Assembly (NCBI RefSeq): GCF_013314895.1
Contig: NZ_JABTYE010000004.1
Coordinates: forward strand, 186,001 to 250,000
From: Cupriavidus gilardii
GTDB taxonomy: Bacteria; Pseudomonadota; Gammaproteobacteria; Burkholderiales; Burkholderiaceae
Length of the DNA: 64,000 nt
Direction of reading: 5' to 3'
Of this stretch, positions 33,331 through 43,207 are shown in pieces (the first letter of the stretch is position 1; each line of letters starts with the position of its first letter). The notes beneath the pieces were generated by a model. The model did no database searches. It saw nothing but the letters and a program-made list of their open reading frames with translations, and was not told the DNA's origin. Both the position numbers and the translations under genes were made by a program.

Positions 33331-33708
33331 TTACTTCACCGCGAACCTGACGGTTACGGTTTTGCCATCGGCAAAGGCGACATTTGCCACCACCTTCGCA
33401 CCGGGAGCCACGGCGATTTGTTCGGCGCCCACCAGCACATTTCCTTCCGCGGGCTTGAGCGCCGTCTCGCTCTTCTTGCTGCCATTGAGCACCGTCAGCT
33501 TGCCGCTCGCGCCCGCGACCGACTTCTTCTGGTCATGGTCGTCCACGTACAGGCTGACGTTGCCGTCCTTTGCCACCAGTTCGAACTGCATATCGCTCGC
33601 CGTCTGCACGACGCCGCCGTACTGCGCCGGCTTAGCGCCGTGCGCCATCGCCGTGCCCGAGATCGAGATGCAGATTGCGGCCAGCGCCGCGGCAATGCGT
33701 TGGTTCAT
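33331..33708 (-). CDS. small periplasmic protein, end of metal RND operon
   Basis: A 125-residue protein with a signal peptide (RIAAALAAICISISGTAMAHG). The mature part is beta-rich and short of cysteines: MQFELVAKDGNVSLYVDDHD, GKLTVLNGSKKSETALKPAE, KTVTVRFAVK. ATG 33708 has GGAG six bases upstream; the earlier ATG at 33720 is less likely. It follows the RND pump gene by 51 bases. Proteins of this size and layout occur at the ends of heavy-metal RND operons, where a periplasmic metal-handling role is assumed; no metal-binding cluster is obvious beyond AHGAKP and DDHD. Confidence 0.7.
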   Translation of the reverse strand: MNQRIAAALAAICISISGTAMAHGAKPAQYGGVVQTASDMQFELVAKDGNVSLYVDDHDQKKSVAGASGKLTVLNGSKKSETALKPAEGNVLVGAEQIAVAPGAKVVANVAFADGKTVTVRFAVK

Positions 33709-33759
33709 AGTCCACTCCAAAAAACAGTGGGCGGCTCGAGGGCGCCGCCCTGACCCATT

Positions 33760-36700
33760 TCAATAGGCGTGCGTGCCGGCTTGGCCGGCGAGTTCTTCGA
33801 TGGATTCACGCCCGAACAGCCATACCGCCAGCGGCGTCAGCACGGTGTCCAGCAAGGTCGAGCTGACCAGCCCCCCGAAGATCACGACGGCCACCGGATG
33901 CAAGATCTCCTTGCCGGGCGCATCGGCCGCCACCAATAGCGGCGTCAGAGCGAATGCCGCCACGAGAGCGGTCATGAGCACCGGGGTCAGACGCTCCAGC
34001 GAGCCTCTGACGATCATCGGCATGCCGAACGACTCCCCTTCGAGCCGGCAAAGATTGATGTAATGGCTGACCTTGAGAATGCCATTGCGCGTCGCGATGC
34101 CGGTCAGCGTGATGAAACCGACCATCGATGCGACGGACAACGTCAGGCCCGCGGCCCACATCGCAATGACGCTGCCAATCAGCGCGAAAGGTATGTTGGC
34201 CATGATGATCAGCGTCAGCCGATGCGCGCGATATCGGGAATACAACACCAGGTAGATCAACGCCAATGACATGACGGCCAGGAGAGCAATCAGCTGCGTA
34301 GCCAGCTCCTGCGCCTGGAATTGCCCCTCGATGCTGACGAAGTACCCGCCCGGCAGACTGGACTGCGCGACCGCGCCCCGTACTCCGGCGATGATGCGGC
34401 CCATGTCGGAGCCGTCGGTATTGGCGTAGACGACGATTCGTCGCCGGCCATTTTCCCGGCCGATCTGATTGGGGCCATCGCCCTCTTCCACCGATGCGAT
34501 GGCGGCCAGCGGCACGGGCCCGCGTGGCGACTGGATCATGATGCGCGCCAGATCCTGTGGCGTGCGCTGCGTTTCGGCCAGCCGCACAACGAGATCATGA
34601 CGTCTCACGCCCTCGATAACCTGGGATGCCCGTGCGCCTTCGGAGAGCGTCTGCATGGCGCCCAGCGCATCGCCGGGCGTGATGCCATACTGCGCGGCCT
34701 TTCGATAATCCAGGCGCACGTTCACCTGTGGAATCAATACCTGTCTCTCGACCGTGATGTCGACCAGGCCGGGCACCTGCGCCAGGCGACCGCGGACGGA
34801 TTCCGCCAAGCCCCGCAGGGTATCGAGGTCGTCGCCGTAGATCTTCAGGGCGATCTGCGCCCGCACGCCCGACAGCAGATGGTCCAGGCGATGAGAGATC
34901 GGCTGCCCGATGGCGACGGATGCAGGCAGCGAGGAGAGTTGTGCGCGGATGGCGGCCATGACTTCCTCGCGGCTGCGATCGGAACGCTTCAGGTCGACAT
35001 CGATCTCGGACGAATGCACCCCTTCGGCATGCTCGTCGAGCTCCGCGCGGCCAGTACGGCGGCCCACCTGCGTGACTTCCGGTACCTGGCGAATCAGCGA
35101 TTCGGCCAAGGCGCCCATGCGGTTCGCCTCCGTCAGCGATGTGCCCGGATTGAACATCAGGGACATGACCAGCGAGCCCTCGTTGAAAGCCGGCAGGAAG
35201 GCCCGCGGAAGCCACGGTATCGATGCCGCCGCGATAAGCGCGGCGATCCCGGCGCCAGCGAGAATGACCCGGGCACGCGGAAACGACCAGTTCAGCACGC
35301 GCGTATCGACCCGCTTGAGCCATCGCACCAAGGGACTATCGGGATGGTCCAGGCGCTTCATGCCGGGAAGCAGGTAGTAGGACAGCACCGGTGTGACGGT
35401 CATCGACACCAGCATCGACGCAAGGATGGACACGATATAGGCCACGCCCAATGGCGCGAACAACCGGCCCTCGATGCCTGGTAGCGCAAACAGCGGCACG
35501 AACACCAGGACGACGATCAACGTGGCATAGACGATGCCCGAGCGCACCTCCACGGACGCGCGCCAGATCGTCTCCAGTACCGCAGGCGCCTCCGTCATGG
35601 TCTTGCGCTGCTTGAGCCGGCGCAGGATGTTCTCCACATCGACCACCGCATCGTCGACCAATTCGCCAATGGCGATGGCCAAGCCCCCCAGCGTCATCAC
35701 GTTGATCGACTGGCCCAACACGTGAAAGGCCAGCGCCGTCACGGCCAGGGACAGCGGAATGGCGATCAGAGAAATGGCGGTCGTGCGAGCACTGAGCAGG
35801 AAGGCAAAGAGGATGATCGCGACCATGATGGCGCCGTCGCGCAGTGCCTCAACCACATTACCGATGGAAGCCTCGATGAAATCCGCTTGCCGGAACAGCA
35901 CGCGCGGCGCTTCCAGGCCCTTGGGCATGCCCTGCTTGAGCTCGGCCAGCGCCGCTTCCAGTTCGCGTGTCAGCTTGACGGTATCGGCGTCCGGTTGCTT
36001 TTGCACACTGACAATAACGGCCGGCTTGCCGTTGAACCCGGCGTCGCCGCGTTTGACCGCGGGGGCATGGCGCACACTGGCGACCTGCTGGAGCAGCACC
36101 GGGGCACCATCGCGATATGCGACGGCCAGCCCGCCGAGATCATCCAGGCGCGTCGTACGGCCCAGGTTGCGAATCAGATATTCCCGGCCGTTCAGGTCGA
36201 TGAAGCCGCCACTGCTGTTGCTGGCGAAGTCCCGCAGCGCGTCGGACAACTGGCCGAGCGAGATACCGAACTGCGCCATCCGTGCAGTGTCCGGTTCAAC
36301 CCGAAGCTGACGGACTTCGCCGCCAATGGGAATCACCTGTGATACGCCCGGCACCGACAGCAGCCGCGGGCGCAGAACGAAATCGGCGTACTCGCGTGCC
36401 ACCATCGGGCTGACGCTCTGAGCGTCGATCGGCAAGGCGATGAGCATGATCTCGCCCATGATGGACGAAACCGGCCCCATGATGGGCGTCAGTCCACCGG
36501 GCAATTGCTCCCGCACCAGCGCCAGGCGCTCCGACACCAATTGCCGGTTGCGATAGACGTCGCTCCCCCAATCGAATTCGGCATAGACAATCGACAGTCC
36601 CACGCCGGAGACCGAACGCACTCGCGTCACGCCAGGCATGCCATTGAGCGCGGTTTCGATGGGAAAGGACACCAGCAACTCGACCTCCTGGGGCGCCATG

Positions 36701-36864
36701 CCGCCTGCCTCCGTGATCACCGTCACCAGGGGCTTGTTGAGGTCCGGAAACACATCCACGGGCGTACGCCAGGCCGTCATGGCCCCGAACGCCATCAAAA
36801 TCGTAGCCAGGGCCAGCACCACCAGCCGGTTGCCGAGGCTGGCACGAACTATCCAGTTGAACAT
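33760..36864 (-). CDS. heavy-metal-type RND efflux pump (CzcA-like)
   Basis: A 1034-residue inner-membrane pump. It opens with [20 protein letters not shown] and the family block [40 protein letters not shown] typical of the HME branch, and has two large periplasmic loops and 12 expected membrane segments. The proton-relay segment in helix 4 reads [22 protein letters not shown]; this Asp-Asp form differs from the DFG-x3-DG form of CzcA and is found in less-studied HME subgroups. It starts 8 bases after the adaptor gene. The metal specificity cannot be told from sequence alone. Confidence 0.88.
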   Translation of the reverse strand: MFNWIVRASLGNRLVVLALATILMAFGAMTAWRTPVDVFPDLNKPLVTVITEAGGMAPQEVELLVSFPIETALNGMPGVTRVRSVSGVGLSIVYAEFDWGSDVYRNRQLVSERLALVREQLPGGLTPIMGPVSSIMGEIMLIALPIDAQSVSPMVAREYADFVLRPRLLSVPGVSQVIPIGGEVRQLRVEPDTARMAQFGISLGQLSDALRDFASNSSGGFIDLNGREYLIRNLGRTTRLDDLGGLAVAYRDGAPVLLQQVASVRHAPAVKRGDAGFNGKPAVIVSVQKQPDADTVKLTRELEAALAELKQGMPKGLEAPRVLFRQADFIEASIGNVVEALRDGAIMVAIILFAFLLSARTTAISLIAIPLSLAVTALAFHVLGQSINVMTLGGLAIAIGELVDDAVVDVENILRRLKQRKTMTEAPAVLETIWRASVEVRSGIVYATLIVVLVFVPLFALPGIEGRLFAPLGVAYIVSILASMLVSMTVTPVLSYYLLPGMKRLDHPDSPLVRWLKRVDTRVLNWSFPRARVILAGAGIAALIAAASIPWLPRAFLPAFNEGSLVMSLMFNPGTSLTEANRMGALAESLIRQVPEVTQVGRRTGRAELDEHAEGVHSSEIDVDLKRSDRSREEVMAAIRAQLSSLPASVAIGQPISHRLDHLLSGVRAQIALKIYGDDLDTLRGLAESVRGRLAQVPGLVDITVERQVLIPQVNVRLDYRKAAQYGITPGDALGAMQTLSEGARASQVIEGVRRHDLVVRLAETQRTPQDLARIMIQSPRGPVPLAAIASVEEGDGPNQIGRENGRRRIVVYANTDGSDMGRIIAGVRGAVAQSSLPGGYFVSIEGQFQAQELATQLIALLAVMSLALIYLVLYSRYRAHRLTLIIMANIPFALIGSVIAMWAAGLTLSVASMVGFITLTGIATRNGILKVSHYINLCRLEGESFGMPMIVRGSLERLTPVLMTALVAAFALTPLLVAADAPGKEILHPVAVVIFGGLVSSTLLDTVLTPLAVWLFGRESIEELAGQAGTHAY

Positions 36865-36872
36865 GCCCGCCC

Positions 36873-38006
36873 CTACCGAATCTGGTTGATCAACGAGGCA
36901 CCGCTGACCACCACGCGGTTCTCGGGGGACAGACCGTCAACCACGACGACATTGCGCGCATCCAGGACACGTACCTGGACGGGCTGTGCGATAAAGCGCT
37001 GGGTCCCGGACTTGATCCAGACACTGGTCTCATTGTTCTGCCCGCGGACCACCGCTTCGCTTGGCAGCACAATTCCCTTCACCGTGTCGGTCAGGTGCGC
37101 AACGACGGTCACGGGTTGCCCGACCGCAAGAGGGAGCGACGTCTGGCCGGCAAGCCGGAACGTCAGCGGTACCGCGCCGTTGCGCAAGCTGCGGCCCGCG
37201 CCGACAAACTGCAACGCCCCGCCCTGCACGTTTGCCAGGGCTCCATCCCGGATCCGGCCAGCGAGCGAGGCGTCGGCGCTCTGGGCCTCCACCATCAAGC
37301 GGGTCGGGTCGACGATTTCATACAAGACGTCATCACTTGCGGCGACTTGACCTGCGACGACGTTGGCCGAGGCGACAATGCCGCTCGCCGGCGCGCGCAG
37401 CGCATCGGTCTGATGCAGGCTGGTTCCCACGGCGGCGCGCTGACCGGACAGGCTCTGGACTTCGGCGCGTGCAGCTTCGATGTCCTTGCGGGGGATGCTG
37501 TCCTGCAGCGACTCCAGCCGCTGCAGGCGCTGTTGCGCGAGCTTCAAATTCGCGCTCAGGTTTGCCAGTTGAGCTTGCTGATTGCCGATGTCGAAAGGTT
37601 CGTTCTTGTGCCGCAACACCGCCATGACGTCGCCCTTTCGCACACGCTGGCCCAGCACAGGGAATCCGCCCGGCGGCGCCTCAAGCCAGCCGGGGTGTCC
37701 GGCCTGCAAGCGGCCACCCGCGTTCGGGTCCATCACCACAGTCGCATTGAGCTCCAGCGACACAGGATGCTCGCCAGCTTGCGGCATGATGGTACGAATG
37801 GCCATCCGGCGCTGCGCCAGCTTGGGCACCTGCACGCTGCCATCAGGAAGCCGCGCGAGCCCGGCCGCTGCAGTTGGCGCGGGTCCGTCAAGATGCTCGC
37901 CGTCGGGACCATGGGCGCCCGGAGCGGCCCAGGCGGGAACGATGGCGCTGAATTGGGCCGCGGCGGCGGCCACCAGCAGCGCCCGGCAGAATGTCGTGTT
38001 TTTCAT
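36873..38006 (-). CDS. RND efflux periplasmic adaptor (CzcB-like, HlyD family)
   Basis: A 377-residue secreted adaptor. After the signal peptide (ending VPAWA) the mature N terminus reads [16 protein letters not shown], followed by the barrel-sandwich domain ([29 protein letters not shown]), a long alpha-helical hairpin (residues ~145-205, [21 protein letters not shown]), the return lipoyl half ([20 protein letters not shown]) and a beta-barrel domain. It connects the pump to the outer-membrane channel. It lies 11 bases after the small membrane protein gene, whose mature start has the same APGAHGP motif. Confidence 0.88.
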   Translation of the reverse strand: MKNTTFCRALLVAAAAAQFSAIVPAWAAPGAHGPDGEHLDGPAPTAAAGLARLPDGSVQVPKLAQRRMAIRTIMPQAGEHPVSLELNATVVMDPNAGGRLQAGHPGWLEAPPGGFPVLGQRVRKGDVMAVLRHKNEPFDIGNQQAQLANLSANLKLAQQRLQRLESLQDSIPRKDIEAARAEVQSLSGQRAAVGTSLHQTDALRAPASGIVASANVVAGQVAASDDVLYEIVDPTRLMVEAQSADASLAGRIRDGALANVQGGALQFVGAGRSLRNGAVPLTFRLAGQTSLPLAVGQPVTVVAHLTDTVKGIVLPSEAVVRGQNNETSVWIKSGTQRFIAQPVQVRVLDARNVVVVDGLSPENRVVVSGASLINQIR

Positions 38007-38017
38007 GTGATGTCGGC

Positions 38018-38572
38018 CTATCGGTTCATCGCGCCAGTCCGACGGCGATACCGGCGGATCATGACGAACAGCCCCAGTGCGAGGACCACTGCGATCGCAG
38101 CGCCGGCCCAGGGCTTCCAGGCAACGTGGTCGTGGCCGTGTTCGTCGCCACCAACGGTGATACGCCCCTCGATCAGATCGGATTCGGCGCCGGCAACCAG
38201 CGTAAAGACGAGCGCATGCTGCCCCGGTGCCTGCAGCGCCTTCAGCAGTGCCGCATCGGTGAAGGAAAAGTCCCCCAAATCGGCATGCAGCTTGGCCTGC
38301 GCCTTGATTTCCCCTAGCTCGACCTCTAGCGTGCCTGCTGTCACTGGCTCGTTGGTCGCATAGCGATCGACGAGTATGGATAACTCATCGTCGTAGAGCG
38401 TCCCGACTAGCTCGAACGCTTCGGTGTTTGCTTCGATGGTCGGCCTTGTGGTCCCGGCCGAAGTTGCGGCCGGGGCGTCAAGATGTTCGCCACTTGGGCC
38501 GTGCGCGCCGGGGGCTGCGTATCCAAGGCCGCATCCGAACAGCAGCACAAGCGCGATGAGGCAACGATTCAT
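38018..38572 (-). CDS. membrane-anchored periplasmic protein of metal RND operon
   Basis: A 184-residue protein: signal peptide (CLIALVLLFGCGLGYA), mature start APGAHGPSGEHLDAPA, a beta-rich central domain (VGTLYDDELSILVDRYATNE to ALVFTLVAGAESDLIEGRIT), then a histidine-bearing linker (DEHGHDHVAWKPW) and one C-terminal membrane helix with a basic tail (FVMIRRYRRRTG). Its ATG overlaps the outer-membrane-factor stop. The signal-plus-anchor arrangement places the domain in the periplasm beside the adaptor. I know no assigned function; a metal-sensing or metallochaperone role is an inference. Confidence 0.75.
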   Translation of the reverse strand: MNRCLIALVLLFGCGLGYAAPGAHGPSGEHLDAPAATSAGTTRPTIEANTEAFELVGTLYDDELSILVDRYATNEPVTAGTLEVELGEIKAQAKLHADLGDFSFTDAALLKALQAPGQHALVFTLVAGAESDLIEGRITVGGDEHGHDHVAWKPWAGAAIAVVLALGLFVMIRRYRRRTGAMNR

Positions 38573-39789
38573 GGCAATACTCCCAGAGCCTGATTGAGAT
38601 TGGCGATGGCAGCGCCGCGCCGCGCGCGCTGTCGCGCTGCGTCGGCTTCGGCTTCCAGCGCCTGGTTTTGTGCGCGCAATACCTCGGTCAGGCCGATTTC
38701 GCCTGCATCGAAGGTCTTGCGCAGGAGGACCGCGCGCTCGGCGAGCATCGCGCTGCGCTGCTCACTGAGCTTGAGCTGCTGCTCCACCAGCGTGAGAGCC
38801 TGTCGCGATGCCTCCGCTTCGGACTGCACCACGCGCTCCATGCGCTCCCGCTCCGCGCGTGCGGTCATGACTTCGGTCTGAGCGGCAGTTTCCCTTGGCA
38901 GATTGCGGGCGTCCGTCGCAAACGGAATCCGAATGAACACGCCCACGGTCTGGTCGGACGGCGCGCCGCCACCGGCCGCATCACGGCGATAGGAGACCCC
39001 TACCTCCGGAGCGTCCCGGCGGGACTTCTGCAGATACCCGAGTTGTCGTTGCGCGCGGAGCAGGCCTCCGGCGGCGGCTTCCAGCGATGGGTGGGCCGAG
39101 ACGGCCTCGGGCATGGCAGGTCGCTCCTCGTAGCGCAGCGGCAGCGCGGAGGCACCGGTCAATTGGAACAGCCGTGTTGACAGTTCGGTCATCCGTGCCT
39201 GGCTGTCGGTCAACAACGCGCGCGTGGCGAGAAGATCCTGATCCGCTAGCAGCAGATCGGTCCGGGCAAGATCGCCGGCGGAAACCCGTCGTGCCACATC
39301 GTCGCGCAAAGATGTGGCGTTTAGCACGCGTCGGCGCAACACTTCCTGCTCGGCCGCAGCCGCCGCAAGCTGCCAGACCCGATCCCGCAATTCGCCGGCA
39401 ACGGCCAGCCTGGCAAGTCTCGCTCTGGCATCCGCCTCCGCCAGCTGGGCGTCAGCGAGCTCGCCCCTCGCCGCTCGCTGACCCGGCAGCCAGATAGGCA
39501 CGCCAAGCGCGACTTCGCTTTCTCGAACGCCCCGCCCGTCCGTGAACCGGTCCCCACGATGACGCAGGTCGGCGACGGGAGGTCCGGCGATCAGCGAATC
39601 CGCCTGAATACGACTTGCAGCGGCCTCCTGTCGCCGCCCCTCGGCCGTCTGGAGCGCGACCGAACGCTCCCATGCGACCTCGAACAGGGACTGCAGGTCC
39701 GCTGGCGCGGATCGCTCAGCGGGCGCTTGGGCGTATGTAAGGGGCGACAGCACGAGCGCTGCCACCAGAAGTAGAAATGATCTCTGCAT
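38569..39789 (-). CDS. RND efflux outer membrane factor (CzcC-like, TolC family)
   Basis: A 406-residue secreted protein (signal ending PLTYAQAP) with the two-repeat coiled-coil layout of outer membrane factors: long helices such as EAAASRIQADSLIAGPPVAD, QLAEADARARLARLAVAGELRDRV, LAERAVLLRKTFDAGEIGLTEVLRAQNQALEAEADAARQRARR. It is shorter than TolC and close to CzcC in length. ATG 39789 is preferred over an in-frame TTG at 39801. It makes the exit duct for the pump encoded downstream. Confidence 0.85.
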   Translation of the reverse strand: MQRSFLLLVAALVLSPLTYAQAPAERSAPADLQSLFEVAWERSVALQTAEGRRQEAAASRIQADSLIAGPPVADLRHRGDRFTDGRGVRESEVALGVPIWLPGQRAARGELADAQLAEADARARLARLAVAGELRDRVWQLAAAAAEQEVLRRRVLNATSLRDDVARRVSAGDLARTDLLLADQDLLATRALLTDSQARMTELSTRLFQLTGASALPLRYEERPAMPEAVSAHPSLEAAAGGLLRAQRQLGYLQKSRRDAPEVGVSYRRDAAGGGAPSDQTVGVFIRIPFATDARNLPRETAAQTEVMTARAERERMERVVQSEAEASRQALTLVEQQLKLSEQRSAMLAERAVLLRKTFDAGEIGLTEVLRAQNQALEAEADAARQRARRGAAIANLNQALGVLP

Positions 39790-39887
39790 GAAAAACCCCA
39801 ACGCGAATGGCTTGAAGAAGCAATGCGACGGGGCGCGACCCGTAAAAAGGCGTCGCAGCAGACGAACAAACGAACGCTACCCCGTCG

Positions 39888-40241
39888 TCAGACAGGAGCG
39901 TGAGGTGGGCGTAATGGTGGTGTGCCGGTAGGATCCGGTATCACAGCGCCGTCAAACAGGGGCGTCTGGTAACGCGGCGGCAGGACGGGAAGCGAGTAAG
40001 CCAGGCTTACCGTTCCCAAGAGGTTCGAGGCGAGCTCGAAGTCCAACTGGTGTGACGCCGAGGCGCTGGAGTCGTCCTCGTGGATATCGCCATCGTCGTC
40101 ATGATGATGCGGCACGTGCTCGGCGTGGACAACCATATGGTCCAGCACCGGGCCGGACGCATGCGCGAATTGCCGCTCCACTGCAGCGAGAGCCTGCAGC
40201 GGGAGCATCAGCATCAAAAGGATGGCAACAATTCGCGACAT
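39888..40241 (-). CDS. CzcI-like periplasmic protein, first gene of metal RND operon
   Basis: A 117-residue protein with signal peptide (MSRIVAILLMLMLPLQALAA), then a short histidine/aspartate cluster (HMVVHAEHVPHHHDDDGDIH) and a proline-rich ending. The layout, MLPLQ signal core and position before the czcC-like gene match CzcI, a small regulator or metal binder of czc-type operons. It starts 134 bases from the divergent DMT-transporter gene, so the two share a promoter region. Confidence 0.75.
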   Translation of the reverse strand: MSRIVAILLMLMLPLQALAAVERQFAHASGPVLDHMVVHAEHVPHHHDDDGDIHEDDSSASASHQLDFELASNLLGTVSLAYSLPVLPPRYQTPLFDGAVIPDPTGTPPLRPPHAPV

Positions 40242-40375
40242 GCGCCGGATTCTACAGGAATATGCCGGCGTCATTGGCGCACCCCTGCCGCGTAAAGGGC
40301 CGCCCAATCACCTGGTCGCCTCAATTGTCGGATGCGCGCGACAATGCCATTCCGCTATGCCAACCGCAATACGCC

Positions 40376-41434
40376 ATGTCACTACGCTTAGCATCCCCGG
40401 CGCTCGCTGCCGCGATACTTTTTGGAGCCAGCACTCCGCTGGCCAAGGCTTTGACCGGGGGAATATCGCCGCTGATGTTGGCGGGACTGCTTTACTTGGG
40501 CAGCGGAATCGGCCTGCTCATCGCAATTGGTGCCCGCCGACTCTTTGGTGCGCGTCAAAGCGCCGAAGGCGGCACGCTTGCCATTCCCCCCGCAGAGTGG
40601 CCGTGGCTGCTTGCCGCGATTATTGCCGGGGGCGTCGCCGGCCCGGCCCTATTGATGACGGGCCTGAACGAGACAAGCGCCGCGACCGCGTCGCTGCTGC
40701 TGAACGTTGAAGGAGTGTTGACCGCCGTGATTGCCTGGGTGGTCTTCAAGGAAAACGCCGATCGTCAGATCGTTCTAGGGATGGTCGCGATCGTGGCGGG
40801 CGGGCTCCTGCTCTCGTGGCAGCCGGGCGAAGTCAGATTCGCATCGGGGGCGATTCTGGTCGTGGCAGCGTGCCTTTGCTGGGCCGTCGACAACAACCTC
40901 ACACGCAAGGTTTCCAACAACGACGCGCTGGTCATTGCCTGCCTGAAGGGACTGGTAGCCGGCGTCTGCAATACAAGCTTGGCATTTGCCACCGGCGCGG
41001 ATCTGCCGCCGTTTGCGAGCACACTGGCTGCCATGGTCGTGGGCTTCGCGGGATACGGCGTCAGTCTCGCCCTGTTCGTCATAGCCTTGCGCTGGCTGGG
41101 CACTGCGCGGACCGGCGCCTATTTTTCGATTGCGCCGGTATTTGGCGTCGTCATATCGCTGGCGATATGGCCCGACGTGCCAGGCGTCACGTTCTGGCTT
41201 GCCGCAGCTTTGATGGCACTCGGCATCTGGTTGCACCTCCGGGAACGGCACGAGCATGAGCATACCCATGACCCGCTCGAGCACAGCCATGCCCACCGGC
41301 ACGACGCGCACCATCAACATGAGCATGACTTTCCGTGGGAAGGGGCCGAACCGCACCGCCATTGGCATCGGCATGAGGTGCTGATCCATCGGCATCCGCA
41401 TTATCCGGACACGCACCATAGGCACAGCCATTAG
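40376..41434 (+). CDS. DMT (EamA) family transporter with histidine-rich C-terminal tail
   Basis: A 352-residue membrane protein. The first ~290 residues make two EamA repeats of five helices each (ALAAAILFGASTPLAKALTG, LLNVEGVLTAVIAWVVFKEN, GYGVSLALFVIALRWLGTAR). The last ~64 residues (from RERHEHEHTHDPLEHSHAHR onward) contain 23 histidines, as in the His-rich tails of nickel exporters such as NreB. This tail is cytosolic if the protein has ten helices. It is divergent from the metal RND operon, so metal export or metal-gated transport is likely; the metal is unknown. Confidence 0.85.
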   Translation: MSLRLASPALAAAILFGASTPLAKALTGGISPLMLAGLLYLGSGIGLLIAIGARRLFGARQSAEGGTLAIPPAEWPWLLAAIIAGGVAGPALLMTGLNETSAATASLLLNVEGVLTAVIAWVVFKENADRQIVLGMVAIVAGGLLLSWQPGEVRFASGAILVVAACLCWAVDNNLTRKVSNNDALVIACLKGLVAGVCNTSLAFATGADLPPFASTLAAMVVGFAGYGVSLALFVIALRWLGTARTGAYFSIAPVFGVVISLAIWPDVPGVTFWLAAALMALGIWLHLRERHEHEHTHDPLEHSHAHRHDAHHQHEHDFPWEGAEPHRHWHRHEVLIHRHPHYPDTHHRHSH

Positions 41435-41680
41435 GACACGTTCGAACCCGCCGAAAAGTCGCTATGCGGCGCTGCGTGGATCAACGCCATATTGGCGCAC
41501 GTGTGTGCGCCACCCCACAGAAGCGAACCGGCGCGGCTACATCGCGCCTGGGCCGCCTCGCCCAACCCGCACAGCCCCACTGTATGGGCGGATTCGGAAC
41601 CAAGGTACCAGCCCACGGGGAACGGTGGGTGCAGCGTGACGGACCTGTAATACTATGGCTACCCTCACCGCTTAACTGGC

Positions 41681-42163
41681 ATGACTAACTTCGTTTTCGC
41701 GCTGACGCCGGCGCAACAGGCTGCGGTGACGGCGCGCCGGATGGCGCTGCAGCTGTCCGCACGCCAAGCGAGGTTCTTGGCCGTGGCTGCTGACCCCGAT
41801 GACCCGCTCGGCATTGTGCGCGTGTTAGGACTCGACATCTCGACGCTGCAACCCTTGGCACCGCGCCCCTGGCTCGACATGGCTGCCCGCACAGCTAGCG
41901 TCAGCTACCGCGGTTCTTTGCCGTCGGACGTGCTGGCCTCCATGCTGGCCGAAGGCCGCGTGGTGTCCGAGTGGTTCCCTCATCTCGGGCACCTGCTGGA
42001 TGAGACGCCGCTTTCACTGCTGATTCTCGCCATCGAGCAGCTCGCTAACCAGCAACACCTCCCCTTCACAACGCTCTGGCGGAATCTCGGGCAACTAGCG
42101 CAGGCGTGTCAGTCCCATCGGCTCGCGGGCTGGCTGGAACTGTTCGCCGAGCATGACACCTGA
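41681..42163 (+). CDS. hypothetical protein
   Basis: A 160-residue protein with a coherent composition (MTNFVFALTPAQQAAVTARR... GRVVSEWFPHLGHLLDETPL... NLGQLAQACQSHRLAGWLELFA), mostly helical, no signal peptide, no membrane segment and no motif I recognise. No good ribosome site is seen before ATG 41681. It ends 20 bases from the convergent 118-residue gene. It lies inside the stretch bounded by the TTTGTTAC repeats and may belong to the mobile element. Confidence 0.55.
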   Translation: MTNFVFALTPAQQAAVTARRMALQLSARQARFLAVAADPDDPLGIVRVLGLDISTLQPLAPRPWLDMAARTASVSYRGSLPSDVLASMLAEGRVVSEWFPHLGHLLDETPLSLLILAIEQLANQQHLPFTTLWRNLGQLAQACQSHRLAGWLELFAEHDT

Positions 42164-42183
42164 TCGCTGACGGCCTCGTCCAG

Positions 42184-42540
42184 TCAGCGCCGAAGTCGCT
42201 GTCGCACGGTAATTTGCAGCGGACCATCTTTGCCGCGCAATCGTTCGGGTAGCGCCCGTGCCACGACACCATGCGACAAATCGCCAGGCCGTATGTGCGC
42301 AGACCACTGACCCAGGTCACGCTCATTGAGGGTGAGAGACGCGTTAAACGCGGACATGGCCCGCCACACCAGTTGCCGAAGGCCACGCGCGCTATAGTGT
42401 GATGGTTGCGTAGCAGTCGCGACCATGTTGGTTCGTGGCGCGCGAACGCCCCGCAGATAACCCAACGCATAGCAGAGCGGGTCATCGCGATCGCGCCAGT
42501 GAGCGTGCAGCGCCGCAGATAGCCGCCGGCTCACCGGCAC
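42184..42540 (-). CDS. hypothetical protein
   Basis: A 118-residue basic protein (SRRLSAALHAHWRDRDDPLC... YALGYLRGVRAPRTNM... ERLRGKDGPLQITVRQRLRR), rich in arginine and without a recognisable domain. The start is divergent from the 196-residue gene, and the single TTTGTTAC repeat lies between the two. The basic charge would allow nucleic-acid binding, but nothing more can be said. Confidence 0.45.
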   Translation of the reverse strand: MPVSRRLSAALHAHWRDRDDPLCYALGYLRGVRAPRTNMVATATQPSHYSARGLRQLVWRAMSAFNASLTLNERDLGQWSAHIRPGDLSHGVVARALPERLRGKDGPLQITVRQRLRR

Positions 42541-42551
42541 CGCCCGCTCGA

Positions 42552-42571
42552 TTTCTGCACAGATTTGTTAC
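42552..42571 (+). repeat. single GCA-N4-TTTGTTAC repeat
   Basis: TTTCTGCACAGATTTGTTAC shares GCA-N4-TTTGTTAC with the two repeats beside the integrase. It stands in the divergent promoter between two hypothetical genes, so it could equally be an operator. Confidence 0.5.
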
Positions 42572-42616
42572 AATTTTTAACTCGATGAGCCAGCCCTCTT
42601 TTCATTGTGAGCGGCA

Positions 42617-43207
42617 ATGGGAAACCCCGACGAACTAAGCAGAGAAGACCTGTTGCTCCGCCTCATCGAGCGCTACGTCATGATTGGTGGCCGTTACTAC
42701 CGTGACATACCGGCGGAACAACAGGCGCAATACCTACCCGACGTCTGCGAGAGCGAATCGTATCGATGTGAACGGTTGCGACAGCTGCTATATGAGCACG
42801 GCGCATTTCGAGGAGTGCCTTTCCGAAAGGGACCGATCGAGGTGATGGACGCCTTTATTGCTCAAGGTCCGCAGCGGCTTGCGGCAGAGCGCGAGAGACA
42901 GCGCGCCAGTGCCGAAGAAGACGAGCAAATGCGGAACCGACTTCTTGCACGGCAAAGAGAGCGGGAACCTGAGATTGACAGGACCGCAGACAAGCACCGC
43001 CGGCTGAGCTGGCTACCTTATGAGTCGGGGCCCGAAGGCCAGATTCTCGACCTCGTCAGTGCAAGCGTCAAGAAGTTGCACGCGGTCCAAATCGCCAAGC
43101 TGCTCGAGATGGAAGTAGCCGATGTCCTGGAAGGACTGGCGTCGCTGATCAGGTCAGAACGCATTATTGCGAGCGGCGACGGCACGTTTAAACTGGCAGA
43201 CGAATAA
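42617..43207 (+). CDS. hypothetical protein with possible C-terminal winged helix
   Basis: A 196-residue protein. Residues 1-80 are mixed alpha (LSREDLLLRLIERYVMIGGR, YLPDVCESESYRCERLRQLL); the middle is a highly charged likely coiled coil (RLAAERERQRASAEEDEQMR); the last ~60 residues (GQILDLVSASVKKLHAVQIAK, LEMEVADVLEGLASLIRSER, IIASGDGTFKLADE) look like a winged-helix domain, with a final beta wing. I do not recognise the family. It is the last gene before the right-hand repeat cluster and may be an element-encoded DNA-binding protein. Confidence 0.6.
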   Translation: MGNPDELSREDLLLRLIERYVMIGGRYYRDIPAEQQAQYLPDVCESESYRCERLRQLLYEHGAFRGVPFRKGPIEVMDAFIAQGPQRLAAERERQRASAEEDEQMRNRLLARQREREPEIDRTADKHRRLSWLPYESGPEGQILDLVSASVKKLHAVQIAKLLEMEVADVLEGLASLIRSERIIASGDGTFKLADE

